From Pyrenochaeta sp. MPI-SDFR-AT-0127 (taxonomy: Eukaryota > Ascomycota > Dothideomycetes > Pleosporales > Cucurbitariaceae): 64,000 nt of DNA. Each line of letters begins with the position of its first letter. Positions within the stretch are counted from its first letter, which is position 1. The position numbers were made by a program, and so were the translations under genes. The DNA lies in assembly GCA_020747015.1 (NCBI GenBank), contig JAGTJM010000057.1, positions 62,001-126,000 on the forward strand, in the 5' to 3' direction. Positions 44,689 to 56,602 of the stretch are shown one piece after another. The notes beneath the pieces were generated by a model that was not told the origin of the DNA, searched no databases, and saw only the letters and a list, made by a program, of their open reading frames with translations.

Positions 44689-47241
44689 TTATGGGTTCGC
44701 AAGCGCTAAACATGCATCTACTGCGAGGCCGACTCTAAATTGAGCGTTAGCAATAAGTTCGCGTGTACCATCTGAATGAATTACGTACCGGCCTTCCTTC
44801 TGCCGCACGACGTCGTCAATTACATCCCGATCTAGTTGTGGAAACATGCCTGCCAGTGTCTCAACAACGACGTTGTGCTCTTTCTGTTGAATTCTTCTTG
44901 CCTGCTCAGCTTCAGCAGAGGCTTGCCGTGCTGCTGATTCCTCGGCTGACAATCGTTGCTTCTGTCGCTCCTCCTCATGGGATCGGGCTGACTGCTTTTC
45001 GTTCATCTGGGAAGCTGCTGATTGTCCGGGAAACTCCGAAGACGGACGTGGCGGTACCTGAGGGGTCGAACGAGGCGTGTTTCCTGGTTGCGGCGTCGAT
45101 ACTGGGCCAGATGAGGTGCTTGTATCACTATCGGAGAAGATTCTGCCGATTGTACTTAGCGGCCTTTGAATCGTCCTTAACAAGCCTGCTACAGCAGCAT
45201 TTTCCTCCTCGGGCTGATCCGCCTCCGTCTTGCGGTCCTTGACACTGGTGGATCTTCTTGGGCCGGCTCGTTCTGCTTCCATAGAATTTCTTTGTGTGAG
45301 TTCTGGTCGTAGCGGAGTCGCCTTCTCTGGGACATGATGATAGTGTGGCGAGGGCATTCTTCTGTGGCTGGGTGTAGTGGGTTGGAGGAGGGTAGGGGTA
45401 TTTGATGACTCCGCTTCGTCCTTAGCATGGCGCTCTGCTATGGCCGATACTGCTGCTTCGACGTGCTTTTCGAAGTCCTCGTCAGACACTGTCAAAGATG
45501 TCTTATCGAGACCCTCGATGAACTGAACAGCGCCCATGAGGGAAGAAATATAGTAGCCAGCTTCACCACCGAGCTTGTCTTGGTTCCGGAAACGCAGAAT
45601 GTATTGTACGTTCGATACCAGATGGTCTGGGTTCGCTTGCAAGACGGTATAGATCAGAAGTGGCACAAACGCGTCTGCCGACTGATCAGAGTTTGACGTG
45701 CGCAGAAAGCCAAAAATGACCTTGCAGCAGTTCAGAATGCAAATGATCTTATCTCGTGGTGCTCGGTAGCTCTTGATTTTCAGTAGTTCTTGCTGTGCCA
45801 GATGCAAGAACTTCTTGCCTTTGTCCCCGACGGGCTTGATGTCGAGGTGCTCTTCGCTGACCCACTTGTATATGCGCACTTTCTGCGCAAGAACCTCATC
45901 ACGCTCCACATCTTCCTGGTGTTGGCCTCTGCGACCCGGCCCTGGCGGTTCGTGCCTCCGCCGTCCTTTTCGTGGTGATACTGGCTCTGGTGGTGGAATT
46001 GCAGGTGAGAATGTCTGGGCATACAGTCGATTCATGACGAGCTTCTCCATGCCTTCTCTTGCGTTGTCGAACTCGGCGTCGGATACAGTACGCCAGACCT
46101 CGCACTGGGCCATCTTCTTGCTGATGAACTCAAGGAAGTCGCCTATTATCTTGACCTGCTCGTGAACCATCCACTGCTTCTTGCCGAATTCGAGAAGGAA
46201 GGAGCGTAGAAACTTGGCCACAGGATCGGCCGTTCGATGTCGAAGCTGCTCGAGGAACCTGTGAAAGTCGAACGGCAGGTCTGGCTCAGGCTCTGGGGCA
46301 GGCTGAGCAGGCTTGTATTTGGAAGCGTGCGCACTCGGCGATGTCGGTTCGACAAAGGACGAGTTCGTACCCACTCGATACAAGGAGGATGTTCTTGGAG
46401 GCGGCGACTGTAACGAGGTTATCGAGGCTGTGTCGTCGGTGGGTGTTGGGAGTGGTTTGTCGGGCGGCACCAGACTTGATCGGCGAGGAGGAAATGCTGT
46501 CGAAGGGGACTCGAGCAATGGACTTGCCAGCTCCAAGCGTGGAGACATGATTTCCTCTGCACCCAAACCTCCGCTGCTATCGAACTGCTCCATGATACTC
46601 TGAATCTCCGACTGCGAGTCGTCCACAGCATCCTCGCGACCGTCATACTTGGATGCATACTCTGCTGCCGCATTATCTTCCGAGTTCCTTCCACTGGATT
46701 TGCCCTGGGATATTGGCGATGCGGCTCGGCTGGGGACATTGCTTGTGGAGAGGTACTTTTCGTCTTTGGGCGGAGGAGGTGGGGGTGATGGCGAGCGAAC
46801 AGGCAGCTTGCCGGCAGCTTTCTGTGTGGGCTCTGATGGCGGCGGTGTGGCAGATGCGCCCAGGCTCTGTGTCTTGAGGGCGAGATGCTCTACCAACTCT
46901 GCAGAAGCTGGCTGTGGGGTATCCGCCTGTCCTGCTGCTGCGTCTTTTGATGTTCCTGGCGCAGAATCTGGCTCTTCTGTTGCGCTTTGGCCCTTGTCCA
47001 GCGCTTCTTTTGCTCCCTCATGGCCTATCTGCCCCGCTGTCTCAGAGCTGGCAGGCTGCCCCGCATTGCTGGTGTCGTTGGCATCTTCACGCGTCTCCTC
47101 GGCGGAGAGGGCGTTTGCTGATGGTGCATCCCGCGGTGCTATCGCCGCTGCATCCTGGGAGTCTACCACATGGTCTGGCTTCGCTTCTTGCGTGATATCC
47201 TGCGAGGCGTCGAGTTGCGGAGGAGGGTTCGGGGGAGACAT
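44689..47241 (-). CDS. vps9: Vps9-type Rab5/Ypt51 guanine-nucleotide exchange factor with CUE domain
   Basis: An 850-aa intronless frame from ATG 47241. The N-terminal ~330 residues are Pro/Ser/Ala-rich and disordered. A helical bundle follows (FDFHRFLEQLRHRTADPVAK, FLRSFLLEFGKKQW), then the VPS9 core with KIICILNCCKVIFGFL, the SADAFVPLLIYTVLQANPDH motif and LVSNVQYILRF. This is the signature of Rab5-family exchange factors. The C-terminus ends in a CUE ubiquitin-binding domain (VVVETLAGMFPQLDRDVIDD, RVGLAVDACLALAN). It activates Rab5-like GTPases in endosome and vacuole traffic. It shares a ~300-nt divergent promoter with the asparagine-synthetase-domain gene. Confidence 0.92.
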   Translation of the reverse strand: MSPPNPPPQLDASQDITQEAKPDHVVDSQDAAAIAPRDAPSANALSAEETREDANDTSNAGQPASSETAGQIGHEGAKEALDKGQSATEEPDSAPGTSKDAAAGQADTPQPASAELVEHLALKTQSLGASATPPPSEPTQKAAGKLPVRSPSPPPPPPKDEKYLSTSNVPSRAASPISQGKSSGRNSEDNAAAEYASKYDGREDAVDDSQSEIQSIMEQFDSSGGLGAEEIMSPRLELASPLLESPSTAFPPRRSSLVPPDKPLPTPTDDTASITSLQSPPPRTSSLYRVGTNSSFVEPTSPSAHASKYKPAQPAPEPEPDLPFDFHRFLEQLRHRTADPVAKFLRSFLLEFGKKQWMVHEQVKIIGDFLEFISKKMAQCEVWRTVSDAEFDNAREGMEKLVMNRLYAQTFSPAIPPPEPVSPRKGRRRHEPPGPGRRGQHQEDVERDEVLAQKVRIYKWVSEEHLDIKPVGDKGKKFLHLAQQELLKIKSYRAPRDKIICILNCCKVIFGFLRTSNSDQSADAFVPLLIYTVLQANPDHLVSNVQYILRFRNQDKLGGEAGYYISSLMGAVQFIEGLDKTSLTVSDEDFEKHVEAAVSAIAERHAKDEAESSNTPTLLQPTTPSHRRMPSPHYHHVPEKATPLRPELTQRNSMEAERAGPRRSTSVKDRKTEADQPEEENAAVAGLLRTIQRPLSTIGRIFSDSDTSTSSGPVSTPQPGNTPRSTPQVPPRPSSEFPGQSAASQMNEKQSARSHEEERQKQRLSAEESAARQASAEAEQARRIQQKEHNVVVETLAGMFPQLDRDVIDDVVRQKEGRYVIHSDGTRELIANAQFRVGLAVDACLALANP

Positions 47242-47540
47242 AGACCGAGTCGGCGAGGAGAGGTGGGAGTCGGTTTCAGGTGATGTAATGGCCGTCCATG
47301 GATACGCGGTAGGCCTGGGTCAAGCTCTGGAGCAGCATTCACGTGCACGAGAGTCGTTCTGGCGCCGGGGGCCGTCTGGTGCTGCGCCGTCCTCTGAGAT
47401 GTCCACATGGCCAAGCTGCTCGGCACCGGGGAGCCGAATCTCCGAGCAAACTCCCGCCAGTGCCAGGCATGCAACAAAACACTGGGCGCTCGACTCCGAC
47501 TAGACACCCACTGCTCTTCCATTACTCCATTGGCCCTGTC
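47242..47540. promoter_or_regulatory. Shared divergent promoter region
   Basis: 299 nt separate the starts of the Vps9 gene (-) and the asparagine-synthetase-domain gene (+). Both regulatory regions must overlap here. No TATA box is obvious. Confidence 0.5.
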
Positions 47541-49299
47541 ATGTGTGGTATCTTCTGCTCGCTAAATCGCCATGGCTACATAGTGCCGGATACAAACACC
47601 AAGCAGCTTCTTCACAATCGAGGCCCAGACAGCATTGGCCAACACCAGACTGTGATTGAGAGCAGCCAAGAATATGACGACTCAGCAGCAGCTCAGATTC
47701 ACGCAACCTTCTTGTCAACTGTCCTCTCGCTGCGAGGTACAACAGTCGTTGACCAGCCGCTCAGGGACGGGGCAACTGGCTCTGTACTGTGCTGGAATGG
47801 CGAAGCCTGGACCATCAACAACAATGTCGTGACTGGTAACGACTCTGAACTTGTTTTCGCTAAACTCTTAGAGGCATGCTCAGGCTCTGCCGGGTCATCG
47901 ACGCCTAGAGTTATTAGTCTTTTGTCTTCAATCAGGGGACCGTATGCATTTGTCTTCTACGATGCTACAAACAAGCGTCTCTACTATGGGCGCGATTGCC
48001 TTGGGAGGCGCTCGCTGCTACGCAAGTCTACATCCGACCATACGCTTGTTCTGTCCAGTGTATGCGATACTGTGACTGGCGATGAGTGGACAGAGGTAGA
48101 AGCTGATGGAGTATACATTGTGGACCTCAAAACTGCATCGTCAGCTCATGCTTCATGGACCCAAACACATATCCCTCACCGTCGCTCAGATCAAGAAGAA
48201 GAGTCTAAGCTTTCTTTTGTAGGTAAGTCTTCTGGGCTGAGGGCCTTGCTGACAGCCATAGACTCTGCCATTTCCCGCCATGAACCACCTGCTCCCTACC
48301 CAGGACTCGCATCCAGATGCTCAGGTCGTGAACCAATTGGCCAGTTCACTTGGAAAGGCCCTACAGCTCCGCACACAACATGTTCGCGAAGCCATACCAC
48401 CTAGCCCAGATGGAGCACTGGAAAAAGAGGCAAGGGTGGCTGTTCTTTTTTCGGGTGGCCTCGACTGCACAATCCTTGCACGTATGTGCCACGACTTGAT
48501 CCCTTTGAGCGAGACCATTGACCTCCTCAATGTCGCATTTGAGAACCCTCGGATTCATGGGAAGCTTGGTGCGGGATCTAGCCCCTATGAGCTTTGTCCA
48601 GACAGGGTTACTGGACGATCATCACATGCGGAGCTTGTCAGCGTTTGTCCCGGTCGTGTTTGGCGCTTCGTCGAGGTGAATGTGCCATACACTGAGACTC
48701 AAGCACATCGCACTTCAGTTTTGACGCTGATGCACCCTCACAATACCGAGATGGACCTATCCATATCGTACGCTCTCTATTTCGCCTCGCGGGGTGTCGG
48801 TGTTGTGCGCCCTTCGCAAGCCAGCGCACCCGAGCCATATTCTACACCTGCACACGTTCTACTTTCTGGCCTTGGTGCTGATGAGCTTTTTGGTGGTTAT
48901 CAGCGACACACTACAGCTTTTGCTCGGCAGGGCTATCCAGGCTTACTCGAAGAGCTTGAGCTCGACTTTAATAGACTTGGAAAAAGAAATCTCGGCCGCG
49001 ACGACCGCATAATCAGCAACTCTAGCAAAGAGGTGCGCTTTCCCTATCTGGACGAAGAATTCATCGCATTGGCGCTTCAGCTTCCAGTGACAGCGAAGTG
49101 TGACTTTGACAGTGCCCAAATGGAGAGCTCGGAAGATCCTGCTCAATTCTTAGAACCTGGGAAGAGAGCACTGCGCTTACTGGCCTGGGAACTTGGCATG
49201 AAAGGCGTCGCTGCGGAGAAGAAGCGTGCTATTCAATTTGGGGCTCGCACCGCCAAGATGGAAACTGGTAAGACGAAGGGCACACACGTGCTTACTTGA
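47541..49299 (+). CDS. Asparagine-synthetase-domain protein (ASNSD1-like), 554 aa
   Basis: Start ATG 47541 chosen because Cys must be residue 2 of the glutaminase (MCGIFCSLNRHGY). Exons 47541-48222 and 48317-49299 flank a 94-nt intron (donor GTAAGT, acceptor ATCCAG), the only strong donor/acceptor pair that unites the two frames. The N-terminal Ntn glutamine-amidotransferase domain has LLHNRGPDSIG and LRGT. The C-terminal ATP-pyrophosphatase/synthetase domain has the SGGLDCTILA loop and LLSGLGADELFGGYQRH. This matches the ASNSD1 branch rather than the main asparagine synthetase. The presumed reaction is glutamine-dependent amidation, but the in vivo substrate of this branch is not established. 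The C-terminus (FGARTAKME) is complete. Confidence 0.85.
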
Positions 49300-50137
49300 C
49301 CTTGTAAGTATTCATCTTTTTTTCTACCCTACTTTTGGCAATGATTACATTATGAGCAAATGGCGGAGACATCAGTGCGTTTCCTCCGATCGTTGCATCT
49401 AGCAATAGATTGTGGATCGCTACCCGCACTTGGCGTCGTTGACTACAAATCAAAAAGGCAAGTCTGAGCCTTTCAGACATTTAGAAATATCAGTACTTTG
49501 ATGCAAGGGCTTACTGACATTCCAACCAGTGCTTCGTCCAAAACGGCATTAGGTTAAATCTTCTAGCTTTGTGTATGGTTGTTCTCGTGTTCTAAGACGA
49601 CGCAACCTGTCCACTCGAACTATGCATGTATCAGGGCCACAGCGCCCCTTTGATTGCGCACCACACTGCTCAAGTCCAAGATTCCTCACATCAGGCGCGG
49701 TACTTGAACGATACGGCGGTCAGGCCGACTAGCACTTGGTGATGTCCTTCAATCGGTACTAGAAGTGAACCCCTTTCAAGGTGTGCAGGTGAAATGCGAG
49801 GATGGGCAAGGGTGCTGTCCGAGGGACTCATGACTACTGCTGCTCTGTGAATCCCGTGGTCAATCGCTATCTTGGTCTAGTTGGCAATCGGTAAGAACAT
49901 GGAGATGATTGATGTGAGGCGCGCTATAATCTTGGCACCTTCCCCGCCGACCTGGTTTTGTTGTAATCGCGCTTCCACCTGTCCTTCATCAACAACAACA
50001 TTGCCTTCGTAACTCTTCACATCGCAAAATCAAAGATTCTTGCTGCGAACCGAAAAAAAAAGGCGTCAATTGCTACAGCCAAAGCTGCAAGGCAACACGA
50101 GTTCGAAGACACACTTCTCTGCCAAGGATTACCTACC
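49300..50137. other. Intergenic, promoter of ankyrin gene
   Basis: No gene supported. The last ~200 nt before 50138 are C/A-rich like a fungal 5' leader. Confidence 0.4.
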
Positions 50138-50581
50138 ATGGTCGAGTTCAAGGCTCCAGTTTTCAGAGTGCGGCCACCTTTGATAGTCCTGTCAATCTCG
50201 AACGACCCCTTAGACGTCAGACTCGCGGCTATACGTGAGGCCATCGCAGCAGGCCAGGACCCGAACGAACTTGGCGGTATGAAGAATCCAGGCGTGGGTC
50301 GTCCGCTACACTATGCTATCTGCGATTCTGCGGGGCATGACTACAAACAGCTCAAGCAAAATCTCCCTGTCGTTGAGTTGCTTCTTGAAGCAGGCGCCGA
50401 CCCAAGGCTTCCAGATTTAAGGGGCCGGTCGCCAATCGAGGAACTCGAAGCGTGGTTTAAAGCATACAACGCGGGTCACTCAAATTGGGCTGCAGAGGAC
50501 CTTGAGTTGTACTCTTTCAACGAAGCGGCATTGAAGGCTATGAAGGAAGTTGCAGCCAAGCTTGATGGTGAGCTTGCGTAG
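50138..50581 (+). CDS. Small ankyrin-repeat protein, 147 aa
   Basis: One intact frame from ATG 50138. After a short N-terminus there are about two ankyrin units: RLAAIREAIAAGQDPNE, GRPLHYAICDSA, then LPVVELLLEAGADPRLPD and GRSPIEELE. The consensus residues (G..LH.A, VVELLL..GADP) are clear. The rest is a helical tail. It has no signal peptide or membrane span, so it is probably a cytosolic adaptor. Two repeats are few for a stable ankyrin fold, so it may be capped by its flanking helices. No partner can be inferred. Confidence 0.75.
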   Translation: MVEFKAPVFRVRPPLIVLSISNDPLDVRLAAIREAIAAGQDPNELGGMKNPGVGRPLHYAICDSAGHDYKQLKQNLPVVELLLEAGADPRLPDLRGRSPIEELEAWFKAYNAGHSNWAAEDLELYSFNEAALKAMKEVAAKLDGELA

Positions 50582-50951
50582 CTTGAATGAAAGCATCGTT
50601 CACTAACACTGTGGTCGCAATAGCAAAAGACGGTGGGTTGAATCAACAGACGGCTTCTTCTAGTTCATTTATCGACAAGATGAGGTTTTGGTAATCAGCT
50701 ATATCTTCATTCTTTTTGACATGGACACTTCGATAGCTGTGAGCGCATGGCATGTCGATCATCTTTGTTTGGGACTCTGAGCGAGAGAGACATCAGATGG
50801 AGAGTGAGGCTGGGCAATTTTGGGGGCCTGGACATGTCGCTGTATAAAGATACATGCCCATCCCTATAAAATCACTCATATAACCCAGCGCCAAAGCATT
50901 GCGATCCCTGTCTATCTTGATGGCCCAGCCTCTACGACTCTAACTGCAAGG
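50582..50951. other. Convergent intergenic spacer
   Basis: 3' ends of the ankyrin gene and the metalloprotease-like gene; nothing else seen. Confidence 0.4.
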
Positions 50952-53507
50952 CTATTCGGCCGACGCCTGTGTAGGACCAATACGTCTCCGCAGCCCATCA
51001 CTGGCTGCAGTCACTATATTGCAGACAACGTAAAATGATAGAACATGGTACGCAAGAACGCTTCGATTGTCTACGAAATGTCGTTGATCAACTATTGACA
51101 ACAAGGAGAAGTGAAATGAGTGAAGTGCAGGAAGGTTGGTTGAAAAGGACCCTACGCCCAGCCCAGATATTTCAACAGCGCTCGTTTCCGGGAGGAAGAA
51201 AAGTTTGGTGCCCAACGGTCCTGCGGAAACACAATTAGCATTCATGAGCACCTGGAAGAGCATCATTGTTCGCTGATGACCGAGGTCGAATAAAGCAGTA
51301 GGAGGCAGGACTAAACTTACCGACATCATCGGCGTGTTGATGGCGCTGTTAGCTTGCTTTTGCATCGTCCCATCTACATTGTTGACCTGCGCCCCACCCC
51401 AGACTTGATAAGCAGCCATGCTCCCATCCTTGAAGATATCCGGGTTATAGGTCAAGAAAACCTTGCCACTCGCTGTTTCGAGATTCGGTTCCGTCTCTTC
51501 ATCGTTTGCGAAGTTATCCTCTCTCTTAGCATCATATAGCTGAGTTGTAATATCCGACTCTGCCAGCCCTAATGCTGTGGCAACAGCAGTGACAAGCTTT
51601 GCTTTGCGGTTCACGTATTTCGGTGTGGTACCAGCTACAAAGGTTGGCGCAAATATGGTGACCTTGGCAACGTTGTCAGCTCGTTGTGCCCTAGTTAGAA
51701 GTAGAGTGCGCATACCTTGACTCCTTTTTCTTGCGTAAAGCAATTCTTGGGTGTGATTTGAGGGAAACCCAGGAAGGAGGGATTGTCGATGTCACCTTCT
51801 ACCAACGGAGTGAGAACCATTTCCTCGAATTGCTGGTCAGTCTGCTTTTGCTTCCACCAATGTTCCCAGTGATGGGACTTGTCACAGTCAGCTACGGTAC
51901 ATTTTCAACACGACAAAGCTCTTACCATGTACATGCCGCATTGCGAAGTCACTAGTACAGACGTGCAGCCGAAAAGACCCATAACTCCAGAGAAGAAGGC
52001 GCCATCTTTAAACTCTAAGAATATAGCTGTTGAAGCATAGGTGTCTCCGGCATCGGACAAGTCTACTAAGAATGGCTCCTTGATAGGCAACTCGGGATTG
52101 AAGAAGTCTTTGGTGAAAGAGTCCAGTCCGCCATTCGTTGGCTTGTTCAGGAAACCCCAGGTGGGATCGGCTGTCGCTGGGACCGCGCGTGGTGACTTTG
52201 CTTTGCGCGGAACAGCGCGGGCTTTCTTGACAGGACAAGCGTCACCACAGGTTTTGGGGGTGCATTCGACATCTCCGGTTGGATCATCGTCTGGCACCTC
52301 TCCACATCCACTGTCCCTTTCTTTCTTCCGGATTTCGATAAACGCATTCTTCTTGGAGTTTGACTTGCTCCCGAGTGGATTGAATCTAGAAGAAGTGGAA
52401 ATGCTATACAGCTTCTTCAAACCTTCAACGTCGTGCTGACTAGGAGCCAAGACCTGCTTAATTGCCTCGCCGTTTGGCTTAGTCAAGGCCGACCCCATGT
52501 TACTATCATAGATCATGATAGAATCCCAGTCTGGTTCAGTCGCGGTTTTGCTTGCTCGGTATGCGGTGGAGTCTATGATGGGCAGAAACTCTGCTGCGCT
52601 GAACCGATTAGCCTTAGCAAAAGCTCTCGATGTACAGGCCTTCTTCATTTGCTCCGCGGTCAGTGTCTGTGAAACCCTAGCATAGTCCGCTAGTTTCTCG
52701 CATTTGAAGTTTGAAGAACTGAAGACATTGCCGCCGGCAGCAGCATACTCAGATGACCACCAAGCTGGGTTTTGATGTTCATGGTGAAGGCCCCAAGCAT
52801 GCTAGATTTCTTGTCAGCGTTTTATATTCGAGAACAGCCCTGGGGGTACTCACACCCATCTGGTGAGCATAATTGGCAACCAAGTTTTGTTTCCCAATGT
52901 CAAGATCAGCAGTCAATCTCATTAGAGGTCCTCTGTTCTCCGGATCCCCACTCATCTTGTTGAGAGGTGGGACACCAGTGGTACAAGAGAGTCCATCACT
53001 CTTAACGATGAGAAGGAAGTTCGGTCTGTTCGCGTTGTTGTTGCAGCTACCAATATCAGATTAGCATTAGTAGCCATAGTGATGTGCGGATGCATCTTTT
53101 CGATGAACATACAAAGAACTATCCTTCTCCACCCAGTCAAAGCCCGATCCAAGCCCTGAATTCTCCCACAGCTTTCGGGCTTCGACCAGATCCTCGAAGA
53201 AAAGTTCCTTTGTCGCCGAGGACTCGAAACAGTATTGAATCTTGCCATTCGGCCACAAACGATCGTCAGAATTCGCAGTTCCCGGGTTGATGGTCACATA
53301 ACGCTTCTTAAGCGTTGTTGTAGACCGCCTGGAGCCTGTGCTAATTGTCGAGTTTTCTTTTTGCGGCTCATAAAGATCGCCGTGCAATTCAGCATAACTG
53401 GGTTGAGTATAAACGATAGAAGATTCCCAGGCACGACTGCCCGCGAGGACAGGCCTAGCCACCAGAATGCTAGAAATAACGAGTGTCAGAAAAGAAGGTG
53501 CCATCAT
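50952..53507 (-). CDS. Secreted astacin-like metalloprotease homologue with Gln in place of the catalytic Glu
   Basis: Exons 53507-53113, 53046-52854, 52801-51926, 51877-51716, 51662-51321 and 51251-50952, with introns of 48-69 nt whose phases all agree. Residues 1-22 are a signal peptide (LTLVISSILVARPVLAG). The zincin domain follows: RLWPNGKIQYCFESSATKEL, the zinc motif HQMGHAWGLHHEH (His 193, 197, 203) and a Met-turn SIMIY. Astacin-type enzymes need HExxHxxGxxH; here residue 194 is Gln (CAG), so peptide cleavage is probably lost while zinc binding may remain. A long C-terminal region of unknown fold contains Cys pairs. The C-terminus is uncertain: using acceptor TTCCGCAG at about 51221 instead would end the protein sooner in another frame. 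Confidence 0.7.
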
Positions 53508-54475
53508 AGAGTATAAACTGCGCGGAAGTTAGCACCTCAGCCATGTTCAAGATGTGCGAGTATGGCCTGCCATTACTTACTGAATGTTAGGCTACGTCTT
53601 TACGACATGCCACAGTTGGATATTCGAAGTGAACCAGGCTGCGAGAGCACGGCAGGCCAGAGTTGAGGGTGGGGCACGCACAAGAGCTCTCACATCGCTC
53701 GACAGACATGACTTCTAACATATGCGGCCTAGCGCGATGGGCTTCCATTCCGGGTAAGCCAAGGCACAAACTTCGATGCAAATTAAAGTAGCAAAGGTGA
53801 CACTATTGGAATGACTGTACCGGCAACTAGAGCCAGAACCCATCCTCGTCCGTTTCGATGTCAGGTATCCCTCAAGTTCATTTTACTCGCAGTGGGGAGA
53901 TTGCAGTAAGCCCGACCCTGGAAAATTACACAATACCGTAAGAAAACGCCTGGACGCCTGATGCCAAGCCATCCACCCATGTGGCCACGGGTAGGGTTTG
54001 TTACCCGTATTCGGCTGACCGAGACCAGTGTGGGCCGTAGGAAAATTTAGCGGGCGCAATCTTGGGGCTGAACGCCTAAATCCCAATTCAAGCATCGTAC
54101 GTGTATCACTCTTGGCGAGCTTAGCCGCAGCCGTACCTCATCTCAGATCAGGACGTTGGCCGCATTGCGACTAGGAGATGCCAATAACTAGCTCGTTGGT
54201 CAGATGTGAAGCCCGAATCTATAGATGGCAATGGAACTTTGCAGACACACCCTGCTTCTGTTGTCCCTTGGCAGCAATTTTGGCTGCGAGTCCATTGCTC
54301 TGCCCCACGACAGCAATATCAGGACCACAAAAATCTTACCTTCAATTTTCTCCCTGGGCGACCAGAGGGACATTCAGTCAAGGTCGGACATTCCGTCTGC
54401 TACTCACCAATCTTGGTGATATTCAACAGGCTGCTGGAGGATTCTGGAAGCTCGACCTATCCATTCACCGGCGTC
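53508..54475. other. Divergent intergenic region between two secreted-protein genes
   Basis: About 970 nt with the promoters of the protease-like gene (-) and SGNH hydrolase gene (+). The small frames are not supported. Confidence 0.4.
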
Positions 54476-56602
54476 ATGTCCTCACTATTGATCTGGGCGC
54501 TCTTTCTCACGTCGTTGCTATCTACAACCTCTGGATATGTCGTGAAACGACCACGACAAAGGAGAAACGACCGCACAAGTCCCAAGCCCCTAACACGTTT
54601 GGAACGCGCACCAGATCTTCGCCCACGAAGAGATGGCGATCCAACAGATTATTCATGGGTGAAAAATTTGGTAGCCATAGGTGACAGCTTCACTGCTGGG
54701 ATCGGGGCCGGAAATCACCTTGGAGATGTATTCCATAACCAAGATAGTTGGAAGTGCTCGCGGTACGACTTATCGTATCCAATGCTTGTGAACAACATCA
54801 TTGGACCTTCCGTCAAAGAATTCCAATTCCCCGCATGCAGCGGAGACCGTTCGGTACAAATCTTCGAGCAAGTTGGTAAACTTAAGGAGGATGTTGACAT
54901 GGTCATCATGACGGCGGGTGGAAACGACCTTTGCTTGGTACGTTGTTTACTCAGGCTGTCTTATTGGGACATGCACTAATGGTTTACGTAGGCCGGAATG
55001 ATTAAGAAGTGCGTCATGCTTCCATATGAGGGGGAAGCCTCCTGCAATGCCATTATCGACAAGGCTCAAGAGAACATTGAAACCATTCTCAAGTCCAACC
55101 TCAAGCAGATACTATTGGCTCTAAATGACAAGATGGCCAAGGATGGGATCGTCGTCTATAATGGCTATTCCCAGTTCTTCAATACCGAGAATAATGACTG
55201 TGCTGAGAACCAAGTGTGGGCACTCGGTAGATGGCTTCCCAAATACTGGTTCAAGACCGCTCTCACGCTCACTACCGAAAGGCGAGAGAAATTCAACAAA
55301 CTCGTTTTGGAGATCAACAACGCAATCAGGGAAGTCATCTACATATTGCGCGACGAAGGATCCATCGACTACGAGATAGGTTTCTCAAACTGGGATCCCT
55401 GGGCACGAGACGGTGTCAAAGGGCAGATGTGCGACCCATCTTCCAGTGGGAAGTACCCCGACGAAGATCAACCCGATCTGCAGTTCTTCAAGCCGGCGAC
55501 CAATACGCCCGGCTGGGAGCATGACGAGCTAAGGAAGAGGCAGGAGGAAATTGAAAAAATGCAACAGAACGGTACACTTCCCTTGCCAGATAACGTCATC
55601 GATCCAAGCATCTATGACACTCTTCTGTGGAAGTCGCCTGCTCCCGGTGCAGAGGTACTTCACAAGCTCAACAAACGTGCACCTGCACCACCTGGTTGTC
55701 CAGGTGATTCTGATTGGATAGATCCAACGCTAGGCTTGGGACTCCCCGACAGTTTCGGCAAACTCTTTCATCCTAACGAGCTTGGACACGAGACCATCGC
55801 CTCGTTTGCACTCGCGAAAGGCATCGATCTCCGCGCCAAAGTTCTTGGCCAAGACTCCGAAACATGTGCTGTCACCGACGAGTTCAAATGCTGGCAGAAG
55901 GAAGGCCGCAAAGGCTACGCCACAGCTGACAAGATGAATGAGAACATCGAAGCTTTCTGTGGCAAAGACGTCAACGCGCCCGACCATGAAGTCGGCTGGA
56001 AAAGAGAGCACACGTATTTTGAAGGCACGCCAGATGAACACACCTTTGTCTTGCAGCTCAGCGAAAGCGTAGGCGACTTTAACAAGGACAACTGTGTCGA
56101 GTCATTCGAGAGAATCGTGAACAGCTGCGATGGCGGTGATTCCGAGAACCCTCTAAACTGGAAGTTTGGCGGAAGATGGCGCCGAGACGATTACACGTAC
56201 GAGATCAATGTCAAGCGTGAAAACAGACCATGGCCACTCAAGGAGACTCATGGTAAATGCAAGGGAGATTACAAGTTTCTATTCAGCTCTTACTCTATCC
56301 AAGGTACGTTTCTGTCTGCAGTGCAACGCTTATCATTTTCTTTGCTGACGTGCATTGTAGGTGCTGGCTTCAGCAGTTGGGACTACGGACAAAACACCAT
56401 TATCCCTAATATGAAGGGTTGCCTAGGCCTTGGTATCTCTAATTGGAAGTTCGAATATTTCGACAAGCCGGATGAAAATGGAAATGAGTGGTCAGCCACA
56501 TTCCGCACCCCGATATGGGTCAAAGCAAGGTGTTTTGCAAATAACAAAGTGGTCAAGGGTGCCGGAGGATTTACAGATGGCTGTAGTGGAAGTGATGCGT
56601 GA
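54476..56602 (+). CDS. Secreted SGNH-hydrolase family protein, 671 aa
   Basis: ATG 54476 gives a signal peptide (MSSLLIWALFLTSLLSTTSG). Exons 54476-54937, 54992-56303 and 56361-56602 join through 54- and 57-nt introns (both donors GTACGT). SGNH blocks are in order: block I VAIGDSFTAGIGAG (Ser ~71), block III TAGGNDLCL (~147-154), and block V FHPNELGHETIA (~413-424) with the catalytic His. Insertions between blocks are long and Cys-containing. A C-terminal ~200-aa extension carries further Cys and Trp. The family hydrolyses esters (lipids, acetylated sugars or polysaccharides) outside the cell; substrate is unknown. The basic/Arg-rich segment after the signal peptide (RRNDRTSPKPLTRLERAPDL) may be a propeptide. 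Confidence 0.85.

Noticed and set aside
46649..47503. 284-codon plus-strand frame opposite the Vps9 gene
   Set aside because: Antisense shadow of the Pro/Ser/Ala-rich coding strand; Vps9 is clearly the real gene.
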